From an uncultured Eubacteriales bacterium (GTDB lineage Bacteria > Bacillota > Clostridia > Lachnospirales > Lachnospiraceae): a stretch of 64,000 nucleotides of DNA. Location: NCBI GenBank assembly GCA_900319795.1, contig ONPU01000009.1, forward strand, positions 53,958 to 117,957. Direction: 5' to 3'. Made by a program: the position numbers and the translations under genes. The notes under the pieces are model-generated. The model ran no database searches. It worked only from the letters and a program-made list of their open reading frames with translations, and had not been told where the DNA came from. Each line of letters begins with the position of its first letter. Position 1 is the first letter of the stretch. Shown here piece after piece: positions 8,332-15,660 of this stretch.

Positions 8332-9324
8332 TTACGCGCCGGCACGGATAATGAGCATGGCCACGTTGCCGAGCATTTCCTCAACAGGTGCCGATCTGGA
8401 GAAATCGCAGACAGGCTGAGCGAAGCCCTGAAGCACCGGGCCGTACGCGTTGGCATGTCCGAAGATCTGTATAAGCTTGACGCCGATGTTGCCCGCGTGA
8501 AGATTCGGGAAAATGATGATATTGGCCTTGCCCGCCACTTCGCTTTCTCTCTTCACCTTATGCTCCGCAACCGCCGGGATGATCGCCGAATCCAGCTGGA
8601 ATTCGCCGTCACACTTGATGTCGGGACGCTTCTCATGAACGATTCCCACCGCTTCGCGGACGACGTCGATCGTCTCGTGCTCTGCGGATCCGGTCGTAGA
8701 GAATGCCAGCAGCGCTACTCTCGGTTCCCAGTCCAGAAGTGTCTTGACGGTATCGGCGGAAGCAATCGCGATACCTGCAAGTTCCTCCGCGTTCGGCCAT
8801 GCGGTAATCGCGCAGTCCGCGAGACCCAGCATTTCTCCCTGAGGTCCGTCAAAGCCCGGAATTTCCGCAATTCCGAGAGACGACGGCGATGTCACGCCTT
8901 CCTGCATGCCGATCACGCTCATTGTCTCGACGATCACGTCGCCGGTGGAGCATTCCTTGCCGGCTGCGACGCAGTCCACGCGGCCGAGCTTCAGAAGCAT
9001 CATGGCGCATCTTAAGTTCAGAACCAGCTTTTTGCGGATGATCTTCTCCTTGCTGCCGATCTTCTCCATGTATTCCGCCACAAATGCCGCGATCGACTCT
9101 TCATCGTTATTGTCAAAATATTCGAAGCCTTCCGTATTCACGCCGTTCTCGGCCGCAAGAGCCTTAATGGTCTCGGGATTGCCCACCAGCACCGGAGTGC
9201 CGATCTTTTCTTCCACCACTCTGGCGCAGCACTGAAGAACCGGTACGCTTTCGCTTTCCGGGAACGCCACCCTCTTGGGATTCTTGCGGGCTTTCTCTGT
9301 CATTTTGAAAATAAAATCACTCAT
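8332..9324 (-). CDS. Phosphate acetyl/butyryltransferase-like phosphotransacylase
   Basis: The 330-residue protein belongs to the PTA/PTB family that swaps acyl groups between CoA (or another thiol) and phosphate. Family blocks include KRVAFPESES near the N-terminus, VEEKIGTPVLVGNPETI, RVALLAFSTTGSAEH, and the C-terminal NLHAGNIGVKLIQ and YGPVLQGFAQPV. The start is ATG 9324 with TAAGGAGACGAAC. Being last in an operon with butyrate kinase and an acyl carrier protein, it probably makes an acyl phosphate that the kinase converts to acid plus ATP. Whether it accepts acyl-ACP instead of acyl-CoA is open. A second family member is at 38171-39169. Confidence 0.85.
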   Translation of the reverse strand: MSDFIFKMTEKARKNPKRVAFPESESVPVLQCCARVVEEKIGTPVLVGNPETIKALAAENGVNTEGFEYFDNNDEESIAAFVAEYMEKIGSKEKIIRKKLVLNLRCAMMLLKLGRVDCVAAGKECSTGDVIVETMSVIGMQEGVTSPSSLGIAEIPGFDGPQGEMLGLADCAITAWPNAEELAGIAIASADTVKTLLDWEPRVALLAFSTTGSAEHETIDVVREAVGIVHEKRPDIKCDGEFQLDSAIIPAVAEHKVKRESEVAGKANIIIFPNLHAGNIGVKLIQIFGHANAYGPVLQGFAQPVCDFSRSAPVEEMLGNVAMLIIRAGA

Positions 9325-9349
9325 GTTCGTCTCCTTATAAATAGAATTA

Positions 9350-10510
9350 TTATTGAGTCTTCCCCTGCCTGAGCATGATGAAAGCCGCCAGTGCCGCCGA
9401 AACAAGCATGCCCACCACGTCGATCATAAAGACGTGCGTCGTTGTGGAGGACCCCAGAACCGTTCCGGCCACCGTGTTCAAAAACAGAGGGGAAATCACC
9501 TGGCCGATGCAGGTGGCGCAGGTGAAAACGCCTGATGCCATTGCCGCCGCGACAGGAGGCACCGCGTTGGAAACCTCGACCATCGCCGTGGGAACAAACG
9601 CTCCCTGTGAAAAGCCGCAGAGCAGCGACCCGGCTCCCAGAAGGATAAAATTGTCCGGGAACAGAACCAGCAAAAGCGCGCCCGCCGCAAAAGAGAGCAT
9701 GGCCGTACTCAAAGTCAGCTTCCTGGTGATTTTCGTCAGGAATCCGAGAAGAAGGCCGATAATGATCTGCGCGATTGAAAACAGGCTTGTCAGATTTCCC
9801 GCCGCGGAAGAGTTTCCGGCCAGATCGCCCTGAAGATGCATCGCGATATTCGTCGTATAACTGATCAGGAAGACATATTCCAGAAATCCGAGAAACGCGA
9901 CCTGGAACACCCGCGGATTCAGACGCACCTGATTATCGCCTTCGGGTCTCGACGCTCCCGTATCGGGAAGACAGATCAGGATCAGGATAAAACTGATCGC
10001 GCCGATAATATTGATAAAATAGGAATTCGTGAAATCAACCGCTCCCAGCCTTCCGGCACCGGCCGTCACAACCGCGATGCCCGCGCCGACACTGGCGGAC
10101 TGAACGCCCATGGCCACCACACGCTCATCGCCCGTAAACCATTCCGCGACCACCGCCGTATTCAGCGCGGTTGCGAGTCCCAGCGAGTAGCCGTAAAGCG
10201 TACGCATACCGATGAGGAGCCAGAAATTGTCCCAAAGGAGCGGTATCATACCCGTGACAAATGCCACAAAAGCCGCTGCGAGAAGAAGCTTTTTCTTACT
10301 GATCTTCGTGACAAGGACGCCGCAGACGAGGGCAAAGACCATCCCGACGAGGGAAGGCGCCGTAATCAGCATCTGGACCAGGGATGTCGGGATCTGAGGA
10401 TAGTGTTCCTGAATCTGCGCCAGTACCGGCGAAGGCCCGAACTGCAGTCCCTGCAGAAAACAAATGCACACGATTGTGATATAGATGCGGAGTTTACCCG
10501 TCTGTTTCAA
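9350..10510 (-). CDS. MFS transporter
   Basis: This is a 12-helix major facilitator protein of about 386 residues, with the cytoplasmic loop motif after helix 2 (GVLVTKISKKKLLLA) and a charged central loop (GASRPEGDNQVRLNPR). The start is uncertain: TTG 10510 has AGGGGGACAGGACTG upstream and is preferred over a GTG at 10576 that has no ribosome site. The gene lies between the butyrate kinase and phosphotransacylase genes. It may export the acid product or import the operon's substrate; the sequence does not say which. A perfect 7-bp hairpin (10548-10573) sits in the leader. Confidence 0.85.
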   Translation of the reverse strand: MKQTGKLRIYITIVCICFLQGLQFGPSPVLAQIQEHYPQIPTSLVQMLITAPSLVGMVFALVCGVLVTKISKKKLLLAAAFVAFVTGMIPLLWDNFWLLIGMRTLYGYSLGLATALNTAVVAEWFTGDERVVAMGVQSASVGAGIAVVTAGAGRLGAVDFTNSYFINIIGAISFILILICLPDTGASRPEGDNQVRLNPRVFQVAFLGFLEYVFLISYTTNIAMHLQGDLAGNSSAAGNLTSLFSIAQIIIGLLLGFLTKITRKLTLSTAMLSFAAGALLLVLFPDNFILLGAGSLLCGFSQGAFVPTAMVEVSNAVPPVAAAMASGVFTCATCIGQVISPLFLNTVAGTVLGSSTTTHVFMIDVVGMLVSAALAAFIMLRQGKTQ

Positions 10511-10547
10511 CAGTCCTGTCCCCCTTTTCCTCTTCTTACCCGGAATA

Positions 10548-10573
10548 CCGCCGGCCCAATTTACGACCGGCGG
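10548..10573 (-). other. Intercistronic hairpin upstream of the MFS gene
   Basis: CCGCCGG and CCGGCGG pair perfectly around a 12-base loop in the 133-base gap between the butyrate kinase stop and the likely MFS start. No U-run follows on the minus strand, so it is more likely an mRNA structure than a terminator. Confidence 0.35.
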
Positions 10574-10643
10574 CACCCAGAAAGGAAGAAAGCAATCCGC
10601 TGCCCTTTAATCATCCAAAGAGCAGCATGAAATCAGCTGTCTG

Positions 10644-11753
10644 TCACTCAAAATCAAACTTTTCAAAAACTTTTTTGCCGCTGTACTTCTTCAGCGGCTC
10701 TTCCCCGTCCAGCACACGGATCGCGCCGGCTGCCATCGCCTCCATCTCAAATTCGCCCGGATAGGCGGTTACGGGTGCGATAAACTCAGTCGCTTCCGTG
10801 ATCTTGGCAACCAGATCCTTGTTGTGAACCATGCCTCCGCCGAGCAGGATTCCGTCTACCTTGCCATGAAGGGCCGCCGCCATCGCGCCGATTCCCTTGA
10901 TAATCTGATAGATCATGGTGTTCCATACCATATCCGCGTAGCGGTCGCCGTTGGCAGCGCGTTCCGTCAGTTCAATCGCGTCCGAGATTCCCAGATGGCT
11001 GACGAATCCGCCTTCTCTTGTGCAGAGCTTTCGCACTGCCTTCACGTCCTTGTTCTCTCTCTCCATATAATCCAGAAGATCATAAACGGAGATCGATCCG
11101 CATCTTGTCGGAGCCATCGGGCCTTCGCCGCCGACGATATCATAACCGTCGATCATCCTTCCGGCCCTGTGCGCGGAGACCGAAATTCCGCCTCCGATAT
11201 GGCACACAACGTAATTGCACTCCTCGTATTTCTTTCCGAGTACTTTTCTGCTGTGCTGGATCGCCGTTTCTTTCAGATTCAGCGCGTGAAGATGAACGGT
11301 GCGGTATACGCCCTTGATACCGGTCATTCTTGCCAGGTCCTGAAGTTCCTCCGTATCGGGAGGATTGACGGTAAAGGCCTTTGCGCCGTAGGCTTTCGCG
11401 AATTCATTTGCCAGCTGTGTGCCGAGAGTGGCGGGATGTACGACGCCGTTCGCGCATGTACGGGCGTGCTTGAGGATCAGGTCGTCGATCTCGTAGGTTC
11501 CGCCTTCCACGCTTAAGAGTCCGCCGCCGCGACCGACAAAGGCATCCACGCCTTCCAGCGTAAGTCCTTCCTCTTTCAGGAGATCCAGAATCATATCTCT
11601 GCGGTACGGAAGCTGATCCGACATGTCTGAATACTTTGCCAGTTCGGAAGCGTCATGGGCAACATTTTTGGAAAAAATGCATGTCTCTCCGTCAAACATC
11701 GCCACTTTTGTAGAAGTGGAACCCGGGTTAATAGCAAATATCCGATATGCCAT
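10644..11753 (-). CDS. buk: Butyrate kinase-type acyl kinase
   Basis: The 369-residue protein belongs to the acetokinase/butyrate kinase family, which transfers phosphate between an acyl phosphate and ADP in the cytoplasm. Visible family motifs are AINPGSTSTKVAMF near the N-terminus, CHIGGGISVSAHRAGRMIDG in the centre and DGILLGGGMVHN toward the end. The start is ATG 11753 with AAAGGAGAGGATCCT. It follows the acyl carrier protein gene by 13 bases, which is unusual because the kinase normally sits next to CoA-dependent enzymes. With the downstream phosphotransacylase it forms a substrate-level phosphorylation module. The natural acyl group may not be butyryl. A second copy is at 47157-48269. 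Confidence 0.9.
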   Translation of the reverse strand: MAYRIFAINPGSTSTKVAMFDGETCIFSKNVAHDASELAKYSDMSDQLPYRRDMILDLLKEEGLTLEGVDAFVGRGGGLLSVEGGTYEIDDLILKHARTCANGVVHPATLGTQLANEFAKAYGAKAFTVNPPDTEELQDLARMTGIKGVYRTVHLHALNLKETAIQHSRKVLGKKYEECNYVVCHIGGGISVSAHRAGRMIDGYDIVGGEGPMAPTRCGSISVYDLLDYMERENKDVKAVRKLCTREGGFVSHLGISDAIELTERAANGDRYADMVWNTMIYQIIKGIGAMAAALHGKVDGILLGGGMVHNKDLVAKITEATEFIAPVTAYPGEFEMEAMAAGAIRVLDGEEPLKKYSGKKVFEKFDFE

Positions 11754-11766
11754 AGGATCCTCTCCT

Positions 11767-12006
11767 TTACATTTCCTCTTCTACGAGGTCAACAAGATCT
11801 CCGACTGTTTCGCACGCGGATGCTTCCTGAAGCGTAACGGCCGCTTCGAGCTCATTTTCAATTTCAGCAACAAGAGCTACCATCTGAACAGACGCGCCCT
11901 TCAGATCGTCCTTAAAGCTTGTCTCGACAGTCACGGCTGACGGATCCTGCTTGTAGGAAATCGCTACGAGTTCACATACCTTTGCTTCCAGTTCTTTTCT
12001 GTCCAT
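11767..12006 (-). CDS. Acyl carrier protein with an atypical attachment motif
   Basis: This acidic protein has 79 residues and the size and helix pattern of ACP: SFKDDLKGASVQMVALVAEIENELE aligns with the helix II region (the S at residue 39 takes the place of the phosphopantetheine serine). The usual DSL is replaced by ASV. A strong ribosome site precedes ATG 12006. It lies between the DUF35 and butyrate kinase genes, so it probably carries an acyl intermediate for the thiolase-like enzyme rather than serving fatty-acid synthesis. The second ACP (30425-30664) has the same Asp-to-Ala change. A phosphopantetheinyl transferase is encoded at 28001-28618. Confidence 0.85.
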   Translation of the reverse strand: MDRKELEAKVCELVAISYKQDPSAVTVETSFKDDLKGASVQMVALVAEIENELEAAVTLQEASACETVGDLVDLVEEEM

Positions 12007-12051
12007 GTCTTTCTCCTTGTTATTTCACCTTATTTTGATTTTTTCTATTGA

Positions 12052-12089
12052 AATGCCTCCTCCGTGAACCGCGTCACGGGGGAAGCATT
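12052..12089 (-). other. Long hairpin between the DUF35 and ACP genes
   Basis: AATGCCTCCTCCGTGA and TCACGGGGGAAGCATT form a 16-bp stem with one mismatch in the minus-strand RNA and a 6-base loop. It sits inside the operon, in the 92-base gap before the ACP gene. On the minus strand the tail is TCAATAG rather than a U-run, so it may stabilise or process the message instead of ending it. Confidence 0.5.
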
Positions 12090-12098
12090 TTTAAATCC

Positions 12099-12515
12099 TT
12101 ATTCTTCAACCAGATCGAACACGACGGTCTTATAACCGTCTCTCTGATAGATGGCTGCCTTTACCGGAAGCGGCAGTTTTCCTGCTTCCAGAAGCTCTTT
12201 CCTCTTTTTCTTGGTAATGCCGCGGACAACGCCGTTGAATCTCGAGCCTTCTTCCAGCTCAATTTCGCCGTAGGCGTATTTGCCGAGCGCCTTGTATTCC
12301 GGCTTTGAAGAAAGGGGAGCCGGCATTACGATCGAATGCATCTTCGCGTTTCCGGAGATCTCATACCATTCGGTCTCGTAGTTGCCGCAGGTGTTGCAGG
12401 CATAGACCGGCGGGAACTCCACGGCGCCGCACTTCGGGCACTTGCGTCCGAGGATCTTTCCCTCTTCAAGGGCCTGATAAAACTTTTCCGTTACTTTTTC
12501 GAGTTTGATTGCCAT
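12099..12515 (-). CDS. DUF35 zinc-ribbon/OB-fold protein, thiolase partner
   Basis: The 138-residue protein has four cysteines at 26, 29, 40 and 43 (KCPKCG and ACNTCG) forming a rubredoxin-like zinc ribbon, followed by an OB-fold. Proteins of this family bind thiolase-like enzymes and guide the acyl-carrier thiol to the active site, as in archaeal HMG-CoA synthesis and in the PhlB component of phloroglucinol acyltransferase. The gene is 17 bases from the thiolase gene, as is typical. The start is ATG 12515 with GGGAGGAACGAAAGAC. A second such protein is at 28622-29062. Confidence 0.9.
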   Translation of the reverse strand: MAIKLEKVTEKFYQALEEGKILGRKCPKCGAVEFPPVYACNTCGNYETEWYEISGNAKMHSIVMPAPLSSKPEYKALGKYAYGEIELEEGSRFNGVVRGITKKKRKELLEAGKLPLPVKAAIYQRDGYKTVVFDLVEE

Positions 12516-12532
12516 GTCTTTCGTTCCTCCCT

Positions 12533-13837
12533 TCAGTCCGCCGTACGAATGATATAAGTGCAGATGTTCTGGGCTCCGCCGTAGCCTCTCAGCATTGCGG
12601 TCTTCGGAATCTTCTTCATCTGTCCCTCGCCCGCTTCGCCGCGCATCTGATGAACCGCTTCATAGAGGTCCGCGAGACCGGACGCGGCATGAGCATGTCC
12701 GAAGGAAGTACGTCCGCCGTTCGTGTTGATCGGCTTGTCGCCGTCATAGGCAGTGCGTCCTTCGCAGATATATTTCCACCCTTCGCCATACGGCAGATAT
12801 CCGGCGATTTCCGCGGATACGAGGTGGGATGTAATGATGAAGTCGTTGGAGTAGAATACATCGATCTCTTCCGGTTTCACTCCGGTCACTTCGTAAACCT
12901 GGCGGACAGCCTCTTCGGTAGCCGTTACTTCGAAATGAGGAGTAATCGCTTCGCATGCCGCGCAGCCGACACCGAGCACTTCGATCGGCTTGTGGCTCTT
13001 GTTGCCCATATATTTGTCAACCATATCCGTCGCGCAGACGATCACGGCCGCGGCGCCGTCGCACTTGATCTCAAGGCCGCCGGCACGGAGGAAATCACCC
13101 ATCTTCGGGTTATACGGAGAACGCATGTAGTCCATTACGTCGTCATAACCGAATTCCTTCGCGAGTTCTTCGTAAGTCTTTCTCTCGATCGCGAGCGGAT
13201 TGACGGAAGCGTTCTTCCTGTTGGTGATGCACATATGATTCAGGGTATCGTCCATCTGCTCATCCGTGATTCCGCGGGTTCTCTTGTACCATTCCGCGGC
13301 ATCGTCGTAGATCAGCTCCTGGCCGGCCATGAAGCTTCTGGTGTAGCCGCGCTCATAGAGCCAGGCTGTTGTCTGGAGGAATTTCTCCATTGTCATCTTC
13401 TCACGTTTATACGGATGATTCGGGACGGCAACAGCATCACCGAATTCCACGCAGCCGGAGAGGACGCAGTTGTATTTGCCGGAGGCGACCGCGTTCACGG
13501 CTTCCTCGATCGCGTAATAGCCTGTGCAGCAGGCTTCGGAATGGTGGATGGAGGCCTTGCCCTTCATGCCGAACCAGTTCGCAACCTGGATATTGGGAGT
13601 CAGATAGTTGGAACCGTTCAGAGGAGAGGCTTCGCCATGGAAGTAGAAGTCCACATCCTTGGGGCTCACGCCGGCGTCTTCCATCGCCTTCAGAGCCGCA
13701 TAGCCGAACATTTCGCCTTCTGTCAGGCCGTTGGTCTCTTCTTTGTCCACTGTGTACATAAACGGGGTGCACCCGACGCCGATAATCGAAACGGAACGCA
13801 GGTACGGATTCACTTTAGTCTGATTCATTACAGCCAT
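12533..13837 (-). CDS. Thiolase-like acyltransferase (SCP-x/PhlC type)
   Basis: The 434-residue protein has the thiolase fold. The likely nucleophile is Cys104 in SEACCTG (Cys103 is adjacent), and the GHP-like motif reads GGRTSFGHAHAASG with His381 and His383. The last thiolase motif lacks the usual cysteine: it reads RGYGGAQN instead of C-x-GGG. This fits the archaeal/PhlC subgroup that works with a DUF35 partner and makes or breaks carbon-carbon bonds rather than a standard degradative thiolase. ATG 13837 is chosen because the frame upstream opens with a TTG. It follows the C-glycoside lyase alpha subunit gene by 21 bases. The substrate is unknown. Confidence 0.85.
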   Translation of the reverse strand: MAVMNQTKVNPYLRSVSIIGVGCTPFMYTVDKEETNGLTEGEMFGYAALKAMEDAGVSPKDVDFYFHGEASPLNGSNYLTPNIQVANWFGMKGKASIHHSEACCTGYYAIEEAVNAVASGKYNCVLSGCVEFGDAVAVPNHPYKREKMTMEKFLQTTAWLYERGYTRSFMAGQELIYDDAAEWYKRTRGITDEQMDDTLNHMCITNRKNASVNPLAIERKTYEELAKEFGYDDVMDYMRSPYNPKMGDFLRAGGLEIKCDGAAAVIVCATDMVDKYMGNKSHKPIEVLGVGCAACEAITPHFEVTATEEAVRQVYEVTGVKPEEIDVFYSNDFIITSHLVSAEIAGYLPYGEGWKYICEGRTAYDGDKPINTNGGRTSFGHAHAASGLADLYEAVHQMRGEAGEGQMKKIPKTAMLRGYGGAQNICTYIIRTAD

Positions 13838-13858
13838 GGTCGTTTTTTCCTTTCTCAA

Positions 13859-14920
13859 TTATCCTTCAATCGCGCGGCGCAGCGCTTCCTGGTGACGGCG
13901 GACCTGTTCGATATCGTCGACGATCATACGGTCGCGGAGAGACTCACCGCCTTCGTATTCCGTGCTCAGATATCCGTCATAGCCGGCCTTCTTGTAGGCT
14001 GCCACTACTTCCGGAATGGCAGTAGCTGTTTCGACATAGTCTTCATGCGTGTTGTAGCACTTCGCATGTGTATGGCAGATCCGGTCAATATTGTCGATCA
14101 GATCCTGCGGATCACTCCAGGAATATGTGTAGCTGGCCATGAGATAGCCGATGTCAGCCGGGCCCGCGCCCTTTTCCTTGAAGAGTTCGAGAAGCTTTGC
14201 CTGGCCGTTGGCATTTCTGTAATTCATATTCGCTTCGCCGAGGTTCAGAGAGTACTCGATCTTGGTGAATCCGTTCGCGACACGGTCCTCAAATGCCTCA
14301 TTGACGATCTTGATGAATTCTTCCTTCGCGCCGGCATGTCTCCACTTGTCTTCCACAACATCGGGGACTCTCTTGCAGAAGATGCCCATATCCGGGATGA
14401 ACGCGAAATAGTTGTATCTGGAGTCATTGCCGCTCAGACGATCCAGATAACCCTGTGCCCATGTGGAATTGAGCGAGAACGGAGCATGAACTTCGAGACC
14501 GATCTTGACGCCGACTTCTTCCGCGTACGCAAGGCTTCCCTCGATGACTTCGATCGGGGTGGAGACCAGTGTACGGATGCAGGAGAATCCGAGGATGGAG
14601 GCGCACTTTAAGTCGCGCTGCATCATTTCAACCTGTTCTCCGAGGCTCAGAGTACGATTGTCGTAGATATGGTTCTCAAGGAACGCGTCATAGCAGGTCG
14701 GTGTCAGGTTGTATTTCGCAAGCCATTCCTTCCACTTAGCCTGGAACTCTTCCTTAAAGATCGGGTTCGGAAACTGCTTGATCATGGTTTCCGCAAGGAG
14801 CTCAACGCCGGTCGCGCCGGTCGCGGCTGTCTCACGAAGGCAGCCTTCGAGATCCAGTTTTCCGTCGTAATAAGAATCCTGATAGCTGTAAAGAGATACG
14901 CTTCTTTTAATCTGGCTCAT
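13859..14920 (-). CDS. C-glycoside deglycosidase alpha-subunit-like TIM-barrel lyase
   Basis: The 353-residue protein belongs to the xylose isomerase-like TIM-barrel family. Likely metal ligands are Glu143 (GLEVHAPF), Asp177 (FIPDMG), His283 or His285 (ICHTHAK) and Glu321 or Glu323 (STEYEGG). His145 in the E-x-H motif matches, as I recall it, the position of the proposed catalytic base in characterised C-glycoside deglycosidases. Those enzymes cleave 3-keto-glycosides by elimination after a dehydrogenase has oxidised the sugar C3. The gene follows the DUF6379 beta-subunit gene by 15 bases, the arrangement known for the two-subunit enzyme. The start is ATG 14920 with AAGGAAGGAGTGAAGAA. Confidence 0.8.
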   Translation of the reverse strand: MSQIKRSVSLYSYQDSYYDGKLDLEGCLRETAATGATGVELLAETMIKQFPNPIFKEEFQAKWKEWLAKYNLTPTCYDAFLENHIYDNRTLSLGEQVEMMQRDLKCASILGFSCIRTLVSTPIEVIEGSLAYAEEVGVKIGLEVHAPFSLNSTWAQGYLDRLSGNDSRYNYFAFIPDMGIFCKRVPDVVEDKWRHAGAKEEFIKIVNEAFEDRVANGFTKIEYSLNLGEANMNYRNANGQAKLLELFKEKGAGPADIGYLMASYTYSWSDPQDLIDNIDRICHTHAKCYNTHEDYVETATAIPEVVAAYKKAGYDGYLSTEYEGGESLRDRMIVDDIEQVRRHQEALRRAIEG

Positions 14921-14935
14921 TTCTTCACTCCTTCC

Positions 14936-15328
14936 TTAGATTTCGAAATCCGCGTCGCAGTTGACCTGAATCGGGAACGGCATATAAGACGGGGCAATGT
15001 GCTGAAGAACGCTGATATGGTGCTGTCCCTTCGAAAGGCCGCCTTCCTTCGCCACAGTCACCTCGGCATATTCACCGAATTCCCAGCGGTAAAGCGGGCT
15101 CACCACCGTGCGGCACTCTTCGAGCGTGAATGTCTCTCCGTTTACCGTAAGGCTGACGCTTTCTCTCGGCATCTCCTCGCCGTCGATCGTCACTTTAATG
15201 TCGCGGATAATCGAGAGCGTAATGCCTCTGTAATACTGCAGCTTGAACTGAAACGCGAAGCCGCAGACGCTTCCGTCTTTTTCGACGTTTTTGAAGCCAT
15301 CCGGATTGTAAATCTGTCTTCCTGCCAT
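14936..15328 (-). CDS. C-glycoside deglycosidase beta-subunit-like protein (DUF6379)
   Basis: The 130-residue beta-rich protein belongs to DUF6379. Typical stretches are FAFQFKLQYYRGITLSI, VTIDGEEMPRESVSLTVNG and KEGGLSKGQHHI. In known enzymes this subunit covers the active site of the TIM-barrel alpha subunit and is needed for activity. It is the first gene of the operon, with AAGGAGGAAGGA upstream of ATG 15328, and faces the AraC gene at 15661 across a shared control region. The importer operon holds a paralogue at 1-457. The glycoside cleaved cannot be read from the sequence. Confidence 0.8.
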   Translation of the reverse strand: MAGRQIYNPDGFKNVEKDGSVCGFAFQFKLQYYRGITLSIIRDIKVTIDGEEMPRESVSLTVNGETFTLEECRTVVSPLYRWEFGEYAEVTVAKEGGLSKGQHHISVLQHIAPSYMPFPIQVNCDADFEI

Positions 15329-15660
15329 TCCTTCCTCCTTTGCACTTTGGAATCCGTCTTCCTTTACGCGGATTCATATTTAAAAGTTATGTTCTCCTGA
15401 ACAAAGAGATAATGAGCTTATTGTATTGTAACAACTTCATTTTTCCGAAAATTCCTGTTTTTTCACCTTGCGATTCCTCAAATATACCGAAATGCCCGCC
15501 CCACATTTTCCATAGAACCTGTATATTCTAATTTTGACCACTTTTTTGATCAGTTTGGTTTTTATAAACTGGTCAGGCACCGTTTTTGGCTCTATAATTA
15601 GGAACAGCTTTTACAGACGGCGGAAACGGTCCGTTCAGAAAGGAGTTTTCAGATACAGCT
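15329..15660. promoter_or_regulatory. Divergent control region between lyase operon and AraC genes
   Basis: This 332-base AT-rich gap holds no gene. On the plus strand TGGTCA (15570-15575) and TATAAT (15593-15598), 17 bases apart, form a likely promoter for the AraC genes. An inverted repeat GATCAGTTT (15548-15556) / AAACTGGTC (15565-15573) overlaps the -35 and could be an operator. ATTTTGACCA at 15531-15540 resembles the recurring TGACC box. On the minus strand TACAAT at 15425-15430 is a possible -10 for the lyase operon. Confidence 0.5.

Noticed and set aside
12099-13837. The thiolase and DUF35 pair as a PhlABC-type phloroglucinol acyltransferase
   Set aside because: No PhlA-like ketosynthase III gene and no PhlD are present. 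The neighbours point to degradation or energy conservation, so only the general family link is kept.
12509-14611. Plus-strand open frame of 700 codons opposite the thiolase and lyase genes
   Set aside because: Composition follows the codon structure of the opposite genes; no ribosome site or motif.
15565-15590. GGTCAGGCACCG as another REP copy
   Set aside because: Only half a palindrome and it overlaps a promoter and operator-like repeat; chance resemblance is likely.
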